Shown here: in pieces, positions 38,406 to 47,826 of the stretch | How positions within the stretch are numbered: position 1 is the first letter of the stretch | How the letters are laid out: each line of letters opens with the position of its first letter | Origin: Sphaerimonospora cavernae | Lineage (GTDB): Bacteria > Actinomycetota > Actinomycetes > Streptosporangiales > Streptosporangiaceae | Assembly: GCF_042435035.1 (NCBI RefSeq) | Contig: NZ_JBHMQT010000032.1 | Span: forward strand, 124,001 to 188,000 | Reading direction: 5' to 3' | DNA: 64,000 bases | Position numbers and translations under genes: made by a program | The notes under the pieces: model-generated | The model's input: the letters and a program-made list of their open reading frames with translations, nothing else | Told to the model about the DNA's origin: nothing | Database searches by the model: none

Positions 38406-39911
38406 GTGACTCGTCAGATCTTTTCCGTCATCGGGGGCAAGGACGTCGCGTCCGGCACGGCCTATGAGTCGATCAACCCGGCGCGGCCCGACGAGACCGT
38501 CGCGGCCGTGGCGCTGGCCGACGCCGCCACGTTCACCGGCGCGTGCCGTACGGCGGCCGCCGCGCAGCGGGAGTGGGCGCGGGTCCCGGCGCCGGTGCGG
38601 GGGCGGGTGATCGCGTCGATCGGCCGCCTGGTCGAGGCCAACACCGAGGCGCTGGCCGGGCTGGTCACCGAGGAGATCGGCAAGCCGTACGCCGAGGCGC
38701 TGGGCGAGGTGCGGGAGATCGTCGACACCTGCGACTTCTTCCTCGGCGAGGGCCGCCGCCTGTACGGCCAGACGGTGCCGAGCGAGATGCCGGACAAGAG
38801 CCTGTTCACGTTCCGGGTGCCGGTGGGCGTGGCCGCCATCGTGACGGCGGGCAACTTCCCGGTGGCCGTCCCCTCGTGGTATCTGGTGCCCGCCCTGCTC
38901 TGCGGCAACGCCGTGGTGTGGAAGCCCGCAGAGTATGCCGCGGCCTCCGCGCACGCGCTCTACCGGCTGTTCGCGGCGGCCGGGCTGCCCGCCGGCGTGC
39001 TGAACGTCGTCTTCGCCTCCGGCGCCGACACCTACGACGGCCTGGAGCTGGCGCTGACCGAGGGCACCGTGCACAAGGTCGGCTTCACCGGCTCCAGCGC
39101 CGTGGGCCGGAAGATCGGCGAGCTGTGCGGGCGGCACCTGCAGTCGCCGTGCCTGGAGCTCGGCGGCAAGAACCCGATGGTCGTCATGCCCGACGCCGAC
39201 CTCGACCTCGCCGTGGAGGGCGCCCTGTTCTCCGGGTTCGGCACGGCGGGGCAGCGGTGCACCTCGCTCGGCACGGTCATCGTGCACGAGGAGGTCCACG
39301 ACGAGTTCCTGGCCCGGTTCGCCGAGGCCGTGCAGAACGCGAAGATCGGCGAGCCGACCGGCGACGTGCTGTACGGCCCGCTGCTGGACCACAGGTTCGC
39401 CGAGCGGTACGAGGAGTACCTCACCTGGGTCCGGCCGCACCACACCGTGCTGCCCGGGCCCACCGGCCGGATGGACGGCACCGGCCTCTACTACCACCCC
39501 GTCATCGTGGACGGGGTCCGCCCCGACGACCGGCTGTTCCTGGAGGAGACCTTCGGCCCGATCGTGGGGGTGACCACGTTCGGCACGCTGGACGAGGCGA
39601 TCGAGCTGGCCAACCGGCCGGGGTACGGACTGTCGTCGTCGATCTACACCACCGACCCGAAGACGGCGTTCCGGTTCCGTTCCGGGATCTCGGCGGGCAT
39701 GGTCAGCGTGAACAACTCGACGTCGGGCGCCGAGGCCCACCTGCCGTTCGGCGGGAACGGCAAGTCGGGCAACGGCAGCAGGCAGAGCGGAATGTGGGTC
39801 CTCGACCAGTTCACCCGGTGGCAGGCGATGAACTGGGACTACTCGGGCCGACTGCAGAAGGCTCAGATGGACGTGGCGGAGATCACGCCCGATCTGGGCT
39901 TCCGCATCTGA
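38406..39911 (+). CDS. NAD(P)-dependent aldehyde dehydrogenase
   Basis: Oxidises an aldehyde to the acid, 501 aa from GTG 38406 with GGAGGT five bases upstream. ALDH motifs are VTAGNFPVAVPSW (Asn150), VVWKPAEYAA (Lys173), VGFTGSSAVGRKIGE, CLELGGKNPMVV (general base Glu251) and GTAGQRCTSLG (catalytic Cys285). The C-terminus LPFGGNGKSGNGSRQSG is also typical. The GQRCTS form and the overall pattern suggest an ALDH7/semialdehyde-type branch, but the substrate is not assigned. It is convergent with the AAA protease; the genes abut at 39911/39912. Confidence 0.92.
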   Translation: MTRQIFSVIGGKDVASGTAYESINPARPDETVAAVALADAATFTGACRTAAAAQREWARVPAPVRGRVIASIGRLVEANTEALAGLVTEEIGKPYAEALGEVREIVDTCDFFLGEGRRLYGQTVPSEMPDKSLFTFRVPVGVAAIVTAGNFPVAVPSWYLVPALLCGNAVVWKPAEYAAASAHALYRLFAAAGLPAGVLNVVFASGADTYDGLELALTEGTVHKVGFTGSSAVGRKIGELCGRHLQSPCLELGGKNPMVVMPDADLDLAVEGALFSGFGTAGQRCTSLGTVIVHEEVHDEFLARFAEAVQNAKIGEPTGDVLYGPLLDHRFAERYEEYLTWVRPHHTVLPGPTGRMDGTGLYYHPVIVDGVRPDDRLFLEETFGPIVGVTTFGTLDEAIELANRPGYGLSSSIYTTDPKTAFRFRSGISAGMVSVNNSTSGAEAHLPFGGNGKSGNGSRQSGMWVLDQFTRWQAMNWDYSGRLQKAQMDVAEITPDLGFRI

Positions 39912-42764
39912 TCACTCGGGGCCGCGGCGGCCGTCGTATCCGAGCAGCCGCATGGCGACGTCCGGATCCATCGCGGCGGCCAGCAACTGGGCGCGCTCAG
40001 CCGCCCGGTCCCTGGCCGCCTCGGCCTGCCTGCGTGCCCTGCGCTGTACGCGAGCCACCACGACGGCCGCGGTCAGACCGGTGATCAACGCGATGAGCGC
40101 GACGGCCAGCGCGAGCACGAGACCGCCCGGCATGCCCTTCGGCGGCTCGGCGAGCACCATGCCGAGCGGCACGAGCAGCAGCACGGCCGCGACCCCGCCG
40201 GTGATCGCCCAGAACGTGCCGCCGGACGACTTGGCCGGAACGGGAACGGACGCCACCGGCGGCGGCCCGCTGTTGCGGGTCGCGAAGCCGTCGTGGCGGA
40301 CAAAGGTGGGGGCGGCGACCAGCACCGGCGGCGCGCCCGGGCCGCTCGGACCACTCGGACTACTTGGGCCGCTCCGGCCAGGCGGGCGGGTCAGTGTGGC
40401 CGGCGGCGCCGCCGTGGCCACCGTGGCCGCGGGCGCTGAGCCGGCCGCCGACGCTCTGGTCAGCTCCCGCCGTGGCGGCACGGGCAGCTCCACCGGGACC
40501 GTGCCGTGGCCGCGGTGCGCCTGCGCGGCGGCCTCGTGGTACGACTCGATCTCCGCGTAGAACTCGTCGGAGCCGTAGACGCTGCCGTCGACGAGCGGTC
40601 CCCTGGCGCACTCGATGACCGCGACCACGTCGTCGCCGCCCAGCGTCTTGTGCTGTTCCAGGGCATGGGCGACCGCGAGCACCTCGCGGCGGTTGTCGCG
40701 CAGCAGGTCGGCGGTTTTCTCCAGGAGGCGGGCGAGGTTGAACTCGATCCGCTCGGGGATCAGGTCGGGCAGCGGATCGTCGCGTACGCCCCCGGACTGC
40801 CGCTGGGCCGCCTTGCCCTCGCGCAGTCCCAGCTCCTGCAGTGCCGGGAGCGAGGCCACGCCGATGCCCATGCCCCAGTGCGCCTCCATGAGCCCGGTCA
40901 GCATGGTGGCCGACTGCAGGTCGCCCGACACTCCGGAGGAGTTGTCCTCGCCGAAGAACATCCGTTCACCCGCCAGAGAGGCGAGGGAGACCATGATGTC
41001 CGCCTCGTACTCCGACCTCCACCGGGTGAACTGGTCCTCGGGTTTGATGCTGGCGACCATGCCGAGATAGTCGGCGCCCTTCTCGATCGTCGCGATGTCG
41101 ATCTCAAGGTGGTGCCGGGTGCGGTAGGCGACCACCGCGTGGCAGGCCTCGTGCACCGCCACCGCGTGGCGCTCGCGCTCGATGTACTCGACGTCCTCGG
41201 GCGGGCCGAGCTGCTTGAGCCGCTTGGCCCGCTTGACGTCGGCCCAGGTGATGACGTCGTGGCCGTCCCGGATCGCGGTGATGAGCGACTCGTTGACCAG
41301 GTCCTTGATCGTGGCCCCGGTGGCGTACGGGGTGATCGTGGCGAGCTTGTCGATCTGCTCGTCGGTCAGTTCGTGCCGGACCTTGCCGAAGTAGCCGTGA
41401 TAGGTCCGGATCCGGCCTGCCTTGGACGGATAGCCGACCTTGTAGATGCGGTCGATCCGGCCCGGCCGAAGCAGCGCCTCGTCGAGGGCCTCCGGCAGGT
41501 TGGTGGCCATCATGATCAGGATGCGGTACTTCGGCGGCGGTTTGGGCCGCATGCCGAGCAGCCGGCGCACGTACCGGTTGACGAAGCCGCGCGGCTTCTT
41601 CAGGCCGGAGATCTCGGTGAGCAGCGCCTCGAGGGTGCCCATCCCCCCGCCACCGCCCATGCCGCCGCCGAACACCATGCGGTTGGTGATCAGATGGCGG
41701 GTGTCCTCGTCAAGGTAGGCGAAACCGTTGCAGCCGGCCCGCTGAGACGATGCGGCCTGAACGGACGCGGCGCGGCCCCAGCCACCGGCGCCGCCGGGCC
41801 CGGCGGGTCCGCCCTGGGCCAGCGCGCCGCGGTTGCCGAGCGAGTCGGCCTCGTCGAAGAAGACGATCACCCCGCCGTAGCGGAGGGCCAGCTTGCGCAG
41901 CTTGCGGAACAGCGACTTGACCTTGAGCACACCGACGCCGAAGAACATGTTGATGAACGCGCCGGGGTCCACGAAGACGTACGGCTTGCCGGTGGAGCCG
42001 GCCACCGCCTCGGCGAGCAGGGTCTTGCCGGTGCCCGGCGGCCCCCACAGCAGGATGCCGCTCGGCACGTAGCCGCCCTTGGCCTCGATCTCGTCGGGCC
42101 GCTCCAGGAAGACGATGTTCTCCTTCACTCGTTCGACGACGTGGTCCTGGCCCCACACGTCGGAGAAGCGGGTCTTGATGTCGTCGGGGTAGTAGACGTC
42201 GACGCCGCCACGTGACAGGAACCAGAAGATCGCGACGAACTGGCCGACGGCGAGCAGCATGAGCAGCACGACCTGCAGGACCGTGGGCAGGAATCCCCAG
42301 ATCGTGGCGGGCACGCTGTACAGCGCCTCGACTGGGGAGACGTGCTGCACCTTGCCTAGCACGAGCGCGATGACCGCGATCCAGATGAACCATTTGACCG
42401 CGCGGGCGATGCGGTAGCGGTTCCAGTCGTTGAACCTTCGGTGCGTCCAGCGGTTCCAGCCGCCGAAGACCCGGCGCGTCCAGAACCGGTGATAGGCCGC
42501 CGAGCGCTCACTGATCAGGAAGTGCGCCTGCCTGGCGGCCTCGATCCCGGCCAGCCACAGGACCCACGAGGAGCCCTCGATCATCCGTACCAGGGCGTCG
42601 TGCGCCGACATGAGGCCGGGGAAGGCGACCATGTCGTTCCACATCAGCGCGCAGAACGCGACGGCGAGCAGGATCAGGAACTTCACCCGATCCCACAGCG
42701 CGAGTCGCTTCCTGGTCGCCGAGTCTCGGTCGGCGGGACCGGACCCCGGTGCGCGAAGGCTCAT
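39912..42764 (-). CDS. FtsH-like membrane AAA ATPase/zinc protease with extra membrane segments
   Basis: A 950-aa protein. The first ~185 residues have about four hydrophobic segments instead of the two of FtsH. The AAA module has Walker A GPPGTGKT (241-248), Walker B VIVFFDEAD (299-307), TNLPEALDEALLRPGRIDR as the SRH region, and a Gly-rich insert (318-378). An M41-type peptidase with HEACH (538-542) follows, and a Pro/Ser/Thr-rich tail has one or two more hydrophobic segments. It is a divergent relative of FtsH, not the housekeeping copy; its role is unknown. The gene downstream of the lipoprotein gene, 13 bases away, is this one, so they may be co-expressed. Confidence 0.88.
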   Translation of the reverse strand: MSLRAPGSGPADRDSATRKRLALWDRVKFLILLAVAFCALMWNDMVAFPGLMSAHDALVRMIEGSSWVLWLAGIEAARQAHFLISERSAAYHRFWTRRVFGGWNRWTHRRFNDWNRYRIARAVKWFIWIAVIALVLGKVQHVSPVEALYSVPATIWGFLPTVLQVVLLMLLAVGQFVAIFWFLSRGGVDVYYPDDIKTRFSDVWGQDHVVERVKENIVFLERPDEIEAKGGYVPSGILLWGPPGTGKTLLAEAVAGSTGKPYVFVDPGAFINMFFGVGVLKVKSLFRKLRKLALRYGGVIVFFDEADSLGNRGALAQGGPAGPGGAGGWGRAASVQAASSQRAGCNGFAYLDEDTRHLITNRMVFGGGMGGGGGMGTLEALLTEISGLKKPRGFVNRYVRRLLGMRPKPPPKYRILIMMATNLPEALDEALLRPGRIDRIYKVGYPSKAGRIRTYHGYFGKVRHELTDEQIDKLATITPYATGATIKDLVNESLITAIRDGHDVITWADVKRAKRLKQLGPPEDVEYIERERHAVAVHEACHAVVAYRTRHHLEIDIATIEKGADYLGMVASIKPEDQFTRWRSEYEADIMVSLASLAGERMFFGEDNSSGVSGDLQSATMLTGLMEAHWGMGIGVASLPALQELGLREGKAAQRQSGGVRDDPLPDLIPERIEFNLARLLEKTADLLRDNRREVLAVAHALEQHKTLGGDDVVAVIECARGPLVDGSVYGSDEFYAEIESYHEAAAQAHRGHGTVPVELPVPPRRELTRASAAGSAPAATVATAAPPATLTRPPGRSGPSSPSGPSGPGAPPVLVAAPTFVRHDGFATRNSGPPPVASVPVPAKSSGGTFWAITGGVAAVLLLVPLGMVLAEPPKGMPGGLVLALAVALIALITGLTAAVVVARVQRRARRQAEAARDRAAERAQLLAAAMDPDVAMRLLGYDGRRGPE

Positions 42765-42777
42765 ACGAGGGACTCCT

Positions 42778-43551
42778 TCATGGGATGAGGATGCGCTTGA
42801 CCTTGAAGGACTTGGCGATCAGATCGATCTCCGCGGCGCGCTCGCGATGGCACGCGGGCGAGCAGCGGACGACCAGGCTGGAGATCCGCGTCCCGTCCGC
42901 CGACAGGTAGGCGGTCTCGTCGTACGTCTGCGGGGGCCCGATCCCGTGCCGCAGGGTGAAGACGCTGCGCACGCCGCGGACCCCGTCTTCGACCGGCAGC
43001 ACCCGGTCCGTCAGCAGCTTGAAGTCCTTGTACGGATAAATCCCGCTCTCGTCGAGTCGGCGGCGCACGTCTTCGGAGAGCGCGACAGGAAAGCCGAGGG
43101 AGTTGCGCAGCATGTTCAGCGAGGCCTGGTTCCGCTGTTCCTCGCTGAGCTTCTGCACTTTGACGAGCACGAACGGCCGGTCGTCGGCTCCGGACGCCCC
43201 GGTCACCAGATGATTGATCGACGGCTGCGGGTCGGCGTCGTAGGCCACGATCCAGACGGCCTGTCGCAGGGCCGACTGGTCCTCCTCTCCGAAGACGGCC
43301 TTCTCGATCGCCTCCTGGTCGACCTTCCGCCACTGGGCGGGCACCTTGAAGTAGGTCGCCCCGTCATCGTCGCGTACGTACGTGTATTGAGGGCCTGCGC
43401 AGCCGGACAGCAGCGAAGCGGCGAGCGTGGCCCCCATCAGAGCCCGAACTCTGCCCAGGTCGTGTCCTAGCGGGTGCACGAGGTAGTGATGCCCGTTTTC
43501 CCAAATCTCCCTCGCAGGCACGTTCCACGACATTCCCACAAATTTGACCAA
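42778..43551 (-). CDS. Putative lipoprotein of unknown function
   Basis: About 230-257 aa. A lipobox LLSGCAG follows the hydrophobic ALMGATLAAS, so it is probably lipid-anchored outside the membrane. The true start may be internal (GTG 43479 would give a conventional short signal peptide). The mature domain (YTYVRDDDGATYFKVPAQWRKV onward) is not one I recognise with certainty; the DRPFVLVKVQKLSEEQRNQASLNMLR stretch is helical. It is directly upstream of the AAA protease on the same strand, suggesting a functional link in the envelope. Confidence 0.65.
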   Translation of the reverse strand: MVKFVGMSWNVPAREIWENGHHYLVHPLGHDLGRVRALMGATLAASLLSGCAGPQYTYVRDDDGATYFKVPAQWRKVDQEAIEKAVFGEEDQSALRQAVWIVAYDADPQPSINHLVTGASGADDRPFVLVKVQKLSEEQRNQASLNMLRNSLGFPVALSEDVRRRLDESGIYPYKDFKLLTDRVLPVEDGVRGVRSVFTLRHGIGPPQTYDETAYLSADGTRISSLVVRCSPACHRERAAEIDLIAKSFKVKRILIP

Positions 43552-43706
43552 ATCGTGCTCGAATTATGATTGGTGTCGTGACATTGAACCCCGGGACCGC
43601 CACGCTATCAGGATCTGTCTTTCCGGCGTGTAACACCTGGCGACCTCGAACACGACATCTTCATGCGTGATGTCAGGCAATCCTTGGCCGGTGGGGAGCT
43701 GAGCAT

Positions 43707-43994
43707 ATGGACGGGGTGGCACTGGAACGCATGTTCTCGGAGGTGTGGTCCGGAGAGAAGCTCACCGATCGGGACCGGCGTCTGCTGCTGCTCGGCCTAC
43801 TCGTGGGCGACGGCGTGGACGACATGATCGAGATCCAACTCGACGCGGCCCTGCGCACCGGTACGCTGACCCCGGAGGAGTTGCGCGAGGTGGTCTCCTT
43901 CCTCGCCCACTACGCGGGCTGGACCCGCGCCTCCCGGCTCGACGCCAAGGTCGAGAAACTGATCGCCAGGGTTCTGGGCACATCGGAGCGTTGA
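43707..43994 (+). CDS. Small carboxymuconolactone decarboxylase-like (CMD/AhpD fold) protein
   Basis: A 95-aa all-helical protein with the CMD-family pattern RDRRLLLLGLLVGDG and LTPEELREVVSFLAHYAGWTRASRL. There is no CxxC, so it is not an AhpD-type peroxidase reductant. GGGGAG is 8 bases upstream of ATG 43707. It stands between the lipoprotein gene and the polysaccharide cluster. Confidence 0.82.
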   Translation: MDGVALERMFSEVWSGEKLTDRDRRLLLLGLLVGDGVDDMIEIQLDAALRTGTLTPEELREVVSFLAHYAGWTRASRLDAKVEKLIARVLGTSER

Positions 43995-44114
43995 ACGGCC
44001 GAAAGCAAGGCGCGATTAGAGATCTGGAAAACCTTCCACGAAACGGCGCGACGGTGGGCGCGACGGAATAGGGCGGCGGGTTAGCTTCTCCGACGTGATC
44101 AGGGAGGAGCCCAC

Positions 44115-45278
44115 ATGAAACCGGACAACCGGATTCGTGTCATGGAAATCATCGCCCGGATGAACGTCGGCGGCCCCGCCACCCAGGTGGCGGGGCTGTG
44201 CGAGCGGCTCGACTCCGACGAGTTCGACCACCGCCTTTACGCCGGCTATGTCGACGGCGGCGAGGGTGACCACCTGAACCTGCGCGACACGTTGATCCCG
44301 GTTCACCGCATCCCGGGCCTCGGCCGGTCGGTCAGGCCTGCCGACTACCGCGCACTCCGCCGACTGGTCGCCGCCATGCGCGAGTTCCGGCCGCACATCG
44401 TCCATACCCGGACCGGCAAGGCCGGGGCGCTGGGACGGCTGGCGGTCCGGCTGTCCGGGGTCGACGCCGCGCGCATCCATGTGTTCCACACCCCGCTCCC
44501 CCGCGGCCGCCCGTCACGGCTCAGACGGTCGCTGCGCGTCCGGCCGCAGCGGTTCGTCACGGCACGGTTCGTCGCGGCGGGGTGCGACCGGCTGGTCACC
44601 GGCGGCTTCAATGTCAGGGACGACCTGTTGAGCGCCGGCGTCGGCCGTCTGGAGCAGTACGTCGTGATCCCGCCGGGCGTTCAACTCGGGCCGATTCCCG
44701 ATCGCATGGCCGCCCGCCGATCCCTCGGCATCCCGGCCGACGTGCCGGTCGTCGCCTACGTCGGGCGCCTTTCCAGGGTCAAGCGGCCGGACCGGTTCGT
44801 GGAGGTGGCGCGCGAGGTCCTGGAGCGGATGCCCGACTGCCGCTTCCTCATCTGCGGCGGCGGAGAGCTCAGGGAGGAGGTGGAGCGGGCGATCCGCCCG
44901 GTCTGGGACTCCTTCCGCCTGCTGGGCTGGCGCCGAGACGTGGAGACCGTGTACGCGGCGGCCGACGTGCTGCTGCTGACCTCCGACAACGAGGGCACGC
45001 CACTGGCACTTGTCGAGGCCGGAATGGCCGGGGTCCCCGTCGTGTCCACCCGGATGGGCAGCGTCGACGAGGTCGTCAGGGACCGGCGGACCGGTCTGCT
45101 GGCCGACCCCGACGTGGCGGAACTGACCGACCACACCGTACGCCTGCTGAAGGATCCCAGCCTGGCCCGGCGGATGGGCGAGGCGGCCCGCCGGTGGACG
45201 ACGCGGGCGTTCGGGGTCGACCGGCTCGTCACCGACACCGAGGCGCTCTACCGGTCGCTGTGCGGCGTGCCGCGATGA
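44115..45278 (+). CDS. GT4 glycosyltransferase, diverged copy of the one at 56821
   Basis: A 387-aa GT-B fold transferase. The C-terminal donor site is well kept: VAYVGRLSRVKRPDRF, RFLICGGGELREEVE, and LLTSDNEGTPLALVEAGMAGVPVV with the E-x7-E motif. In the N-terminal acceptor half, the conserved HGHLLHGYF loop of its paralogue is replaced by HTPLPRGRPS, and the following helix is rebuilt with arginines. Acceptor use is therefore changed or lost. The upstream region is also related to that of the paralogue. It overlaps the next gene by four bases. Confidence 0.88.
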   Translation: MKPDNRIRVMEIIARMNVGGPATQVAGLCERLDSDEFDHRLYAGYVDGGEGDHLNLRDTLIPVHRIPGLGRSVRPADYRALRRLVAAMREFRPHIVHTRTGKAGALGRLAVRLSGVDAARIHVFHTPLPRGRPSRLRRSLRVRPQRFVTARFVAAGCDRLVTGGFNVRDDLLSAGVGRLEQYVVIPPGVQLGPIPDRMAARRSLGIPADVPVVAYVGRLSRVKRPDRFVEVAREVLERMPDCRFLICGGGELREEVERAIRPVWDSFRLLGWRRDVETVYAAADVLLLTSDNEGTPLALVEAGMAGVPVVSTRMGSVDEVVRDRRTGLLADPDVAELTDHTVRLLKDPSLARRMGEAARRWTTRAFGVDRLVTDTEALYRSLCGVPR

Positions 45279-46006
45279 GACGCCCGCCGATGAGGGGCGT
45301 CGCGATCGCGGCGATCACCACGGCGCCGGTGGCAGCCTCCGGTTTCGCCGACTGGCGGGTCGCCCCGATCCTGCTGGCGGCGTGGGCGGTCGCCGTGCTC
45401 GGCGTCATCGATGAGATCTCGCCGCTCCCCGCGATAACCCGGCTGAGCGTGCAGTCGCTGGCCGCCGGCGGGATCGTGCTGTGCGGTCTGCAGATCACCC
45501 TGACCGGTGAACTGCCGGACGGACCGGTCACGGTGATGTGGACGGTGGCCGTGACGAACGGCTTCGCCCTGCTCGACCGGTTCGACCGGACCGCCGTGAG
45601 CGCCGCGGCGGTGACGGCCGCCTGCCTCGCCTGCGCGGCACTCGCCTCGTCCCAGCCGGCCCATGCCGTACTGCCCGGCGCGCTGCTTGCGGCACTGGCC
45701 TGCGCCTGCCTCGCGGGCCGGGGAAGCCGGCTGGGCCCATCCGCCTCGCCGTTCACCGGGTTCGTCCTCGCCGCCGCGGCGACCGCCCTGACCTGCGGGC
45801 GCGGCAGCGGCACCATCGTCGCAGGGCTGCTGCTCCCCACGTCGATCGCGATCGCGGGGGCCGCGTGGGCGGCCCGGAGGGGTGCCGCCCACGGTCGGGG
45901 GCGCTGGATTCAGAGGCGCTGGGCTCAGAGGCGATCGACGTTGGGCCCCGCGCACCGATCGCGGCAGTCGAACACGAAGGCGCTTTCGCGCTGGACCAGC
46001 TCATAG
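45275..46006 (+). CDS. Degenerate WecA/MraY-like membrane protein, probably inactive
   Basis: A 243-aa hydrophobic protein aligning with the intact transferase at 60001 from its KRPTPYLGGVAIA segment onward. Catalytic features have decayed. The Asp pair GLIDDL is GVIDEI, SFNLLDNMDG is GFALLDRFDR, the Mg-binding IFMGDAGSL loop is gone, and the HLSHR segment is replaced by a basic tail. The first ~45 residues are missing. The frame is open, so a scaffolding role cannot be excluded, but it reads as a decaying duplicate. Confidence 0.75.
   Translation: MRRPPMRGVAIAAITTAPVAASGFADWRVAPILLAAWAVAVLGVIDEISPLPAITRLSVQSLAAGGIVLCGLQITLTGELPDGPVTVMWTVAVTNGFALLDRFDRTAVSAAAVTAACLACAALASSQPAHAVLPGALLAALACACLAGRGSRLGPSASPFTGFVLAAAATALTCGRGSGTIVAGLLLPTSIAIAGAAWAARRGAAHGRGRWIQRRWAQRRSTLGPAHRSRQSNTKALSRWTSS
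45925..45984 (-). pseudogene. Conserved 19-residue C-terminus, left copy
   Basis: The minus-strand peptide SAFVFDCRDRCAGPNVDRL ends in TGA. It is 15/19 identical to the copy at 47827-47886, and most base differences are silent third-position changes, which points to selection on protein. The open frame extends upstream to an ATG at 46143 (72 codons; internal ATG gives 35). It overlaps the end of the gene at 45275. I do not recognise the family. Confidence 0.5.
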
Positions 46007-46237
46007 TCGAACCGGTCGAACAATCCGCACATCGTAGGATTTATCACCCTCAGCCGATTGGCATTGCCCTTCACCCACTCGGCTTTATTTATCTTTACGG
46101 TATTCTTAGTTCGAGATTCCGAAACACCCGCTCGGCCACTCACATCGCGTGATTTACTTCGACTTCAGGAGTAACCATCTGATGGCCTAGCGGGCACGGG
46201 CGTTCCATTGATGCCCGGGTAAGGAAGATCGAGGCAC

Positions 46238-47800
46238 ATGGCGACGCTCACCTCCATCGGCCACGCCGGGCTCTTCGTCGAAACCTCCACGTTCACCTTG
46301 GTCTTCGACCCCTGGATGAGTCCGCACGGAGCCTACATGGGTTCGTGGTTCCAGTTTCCCCGTAACGATCATCTCGACATCAAGAGCCTGACCTCGGCGA
46401 CCTATGTGGCGATCTCACATGAACATCTCGACCACATGGACTCCTGGTTTCTGGAGCAGCTCAGCGACGAAACCACGGTGCTGATCCCCGCATATCCATC
46501 GGACACATTCGCCAACCGGATTCGCGAGTCCGGAGTCGACAGAATCATCAAAATCAATTCATGGGAGCCTTTTCCGCTGGACAACGACGGCTCATGGATC
46601 ATGACCATCCCTCAACTGTCTCCGATGTTCCATGACTCGGGGTTCCTCATCGTGACCGAGGGCAGGTCGGTACTGAATTGCAACGACGCCAAGTTGACCG
46701 CGTCGCAGGCACGCCGCGCCAAGCACCTGGCAGGCGGCCGGCTCGACGTCATGGCCGTGCAGGCGTCCTCGTCGGCCTGGCATCCGATGTGCTACTCGTA
46801 CCCGGTGGAGGAGGAGCGGCGCATCGCCATGGAGAAGCGGATGATCAAGCTGCGTGCCGTTCACCGTCTGGTGCGTGCCACAGAACCGGAACTCGCCCTT
46901 CCCTTCGCCGGCCCGCCCTGCTACCTCGACCCGGAGTTGCGCGGCCTCAACCGGGTGCTGGACACCGAGCACGGGGCCTTCGTCCACCCGGAAGCCGCCA
47001 GGAACTGGCTGAGCGAGCACCTACCCGGCCAGGCCTGGGAGACATTGAAGCCGGGTGACCGCCTCGATCTCAGGACCGGCGAGATGACACGGGATCCCGT
47101 TTCGGCGGAGTTCAGCTTCACCGAGGGAGTCGAGGAGTACATCCGGCGCTACGCCGAGGATCGGGCGGAGGTCCTCGAGAAGATCCGGGTCGAGTACCCC
47201 GAACCGGGCCCCGGCTTCCCCGAGCGCTTCGTCAACCACTTCTCCCGGCTGGGCACGCTCAGCGACTACTTCCTCGACCACATCGGCATGACGGTCCGTT
47301 TCGAGATCACGGGGCCGAACGGCGGAGTCTGGGACGTCCGGATGAACGCGGACGGCCTGGCCATCGGCCCGGCGGCCACCGAACGGCCCGGTTACACGAT
47401 CACCGTGCGGGGGCGCTGGGTCGAGCCCGTCCTGGCCGGCGACCTCGCGTGGGAAGACCTGCTGCTCTCCTTTCGGATTCGCCTGGACCGCGACCCCGAC
47501 GTGTACAACGGCTACCTGGTCGGGCTGCTCAAGCACGCCAACGCACCGGCCCTGGAGGCCGTCGAGGAATACGAGACCGGCAGGGACGAGACCGAACGCA
47601 TCACCGTCACCGATGGCGACCGGGCGTTCGAGATCGCCAGGTACTGTCCACACGCGGGCGAGGACCTGTCGATCAGCGCCGTCATCGAGGACGGCAAGAT
47701 CCACTGCCTCAGTCACAACTTCGCCTTCGACCTGGCCACCGGTGCGTGCGTGAACGCGCGATGCGCTCCCCTGGCCACCCGTGAGATCTCGCCGTCCTGA
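46238..47800 (+). CDS. Metallo-beta-lactamase fold protein with C-terminal Rieske domain (CMAH-like)
   Basis: A 520-aa cytoplasmic protein. The N-terminal MBL-type domain has SHEHLDHMD (HEHLDH at 61-66) and LVFDPWM. A middle part, about 290-445, resembles an SCP2-like fold. A C-terminal Rieske [2Fe-2S] domain has CPH (Cys470, His472) and CLSH (Cys490, His493). The combination recalls CMP-N-acetylneuraminate hydroxylase, in which the Rieske domain is N-terminal, so this is the reverse order. Hydroxylation of a nucleotide sugar or glycan in the polysaccharide pathway is inference. It is flanked on both sides by the conserved minus-strand tail. Confidence 0.83.
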   Translation: MATLTSIGHAGLFVETSTFTLVFDPWMSPHGAYMGSWFQFPRNDHLDIKSLTSATYVAISHEHLDHMDSWFLEQLSDETTVLIPAYPSDTFANRIRESGVDRIIKINSWEPFPLDNDGSWIMTIPQLSPMFHDSGFLIVTEGRSVLNCNDAKLTASQARRAKHLAGGRLDVMAVQASSSAWHPMCYSYPVEEERRIAMEKRMIKLRAVHRLVRATEPELALPFAGPPCYLDPELRGLNRVLDTEHGAFVHPEAARNWLSEHLPGQAWETLKPGDRLDLRTGEMTRDPVSAEFSFTEGVEEYIRRYAEDRAEVLEKIRVEYPEPGPGFPERFVNHFSRLGTLSDYFLDHIGMTVRFEITGPNGGVWDVRMNADGLAIGPAATERPGYTITVRGRWVEPVLAGDLAWEDLLLSFRIRLDRDPDVYNGYLVGLLKHANAPALEAVEEYETGRDETERITVTDGDRAFEIARYCPHAGEDLSISAVIEDGKIHCLSHNFAFDLATGACVNARCAPLATREISPS

Positions 47801-47826
47801 ACGTGCAGGGAGCGACCGGCCCCCGG

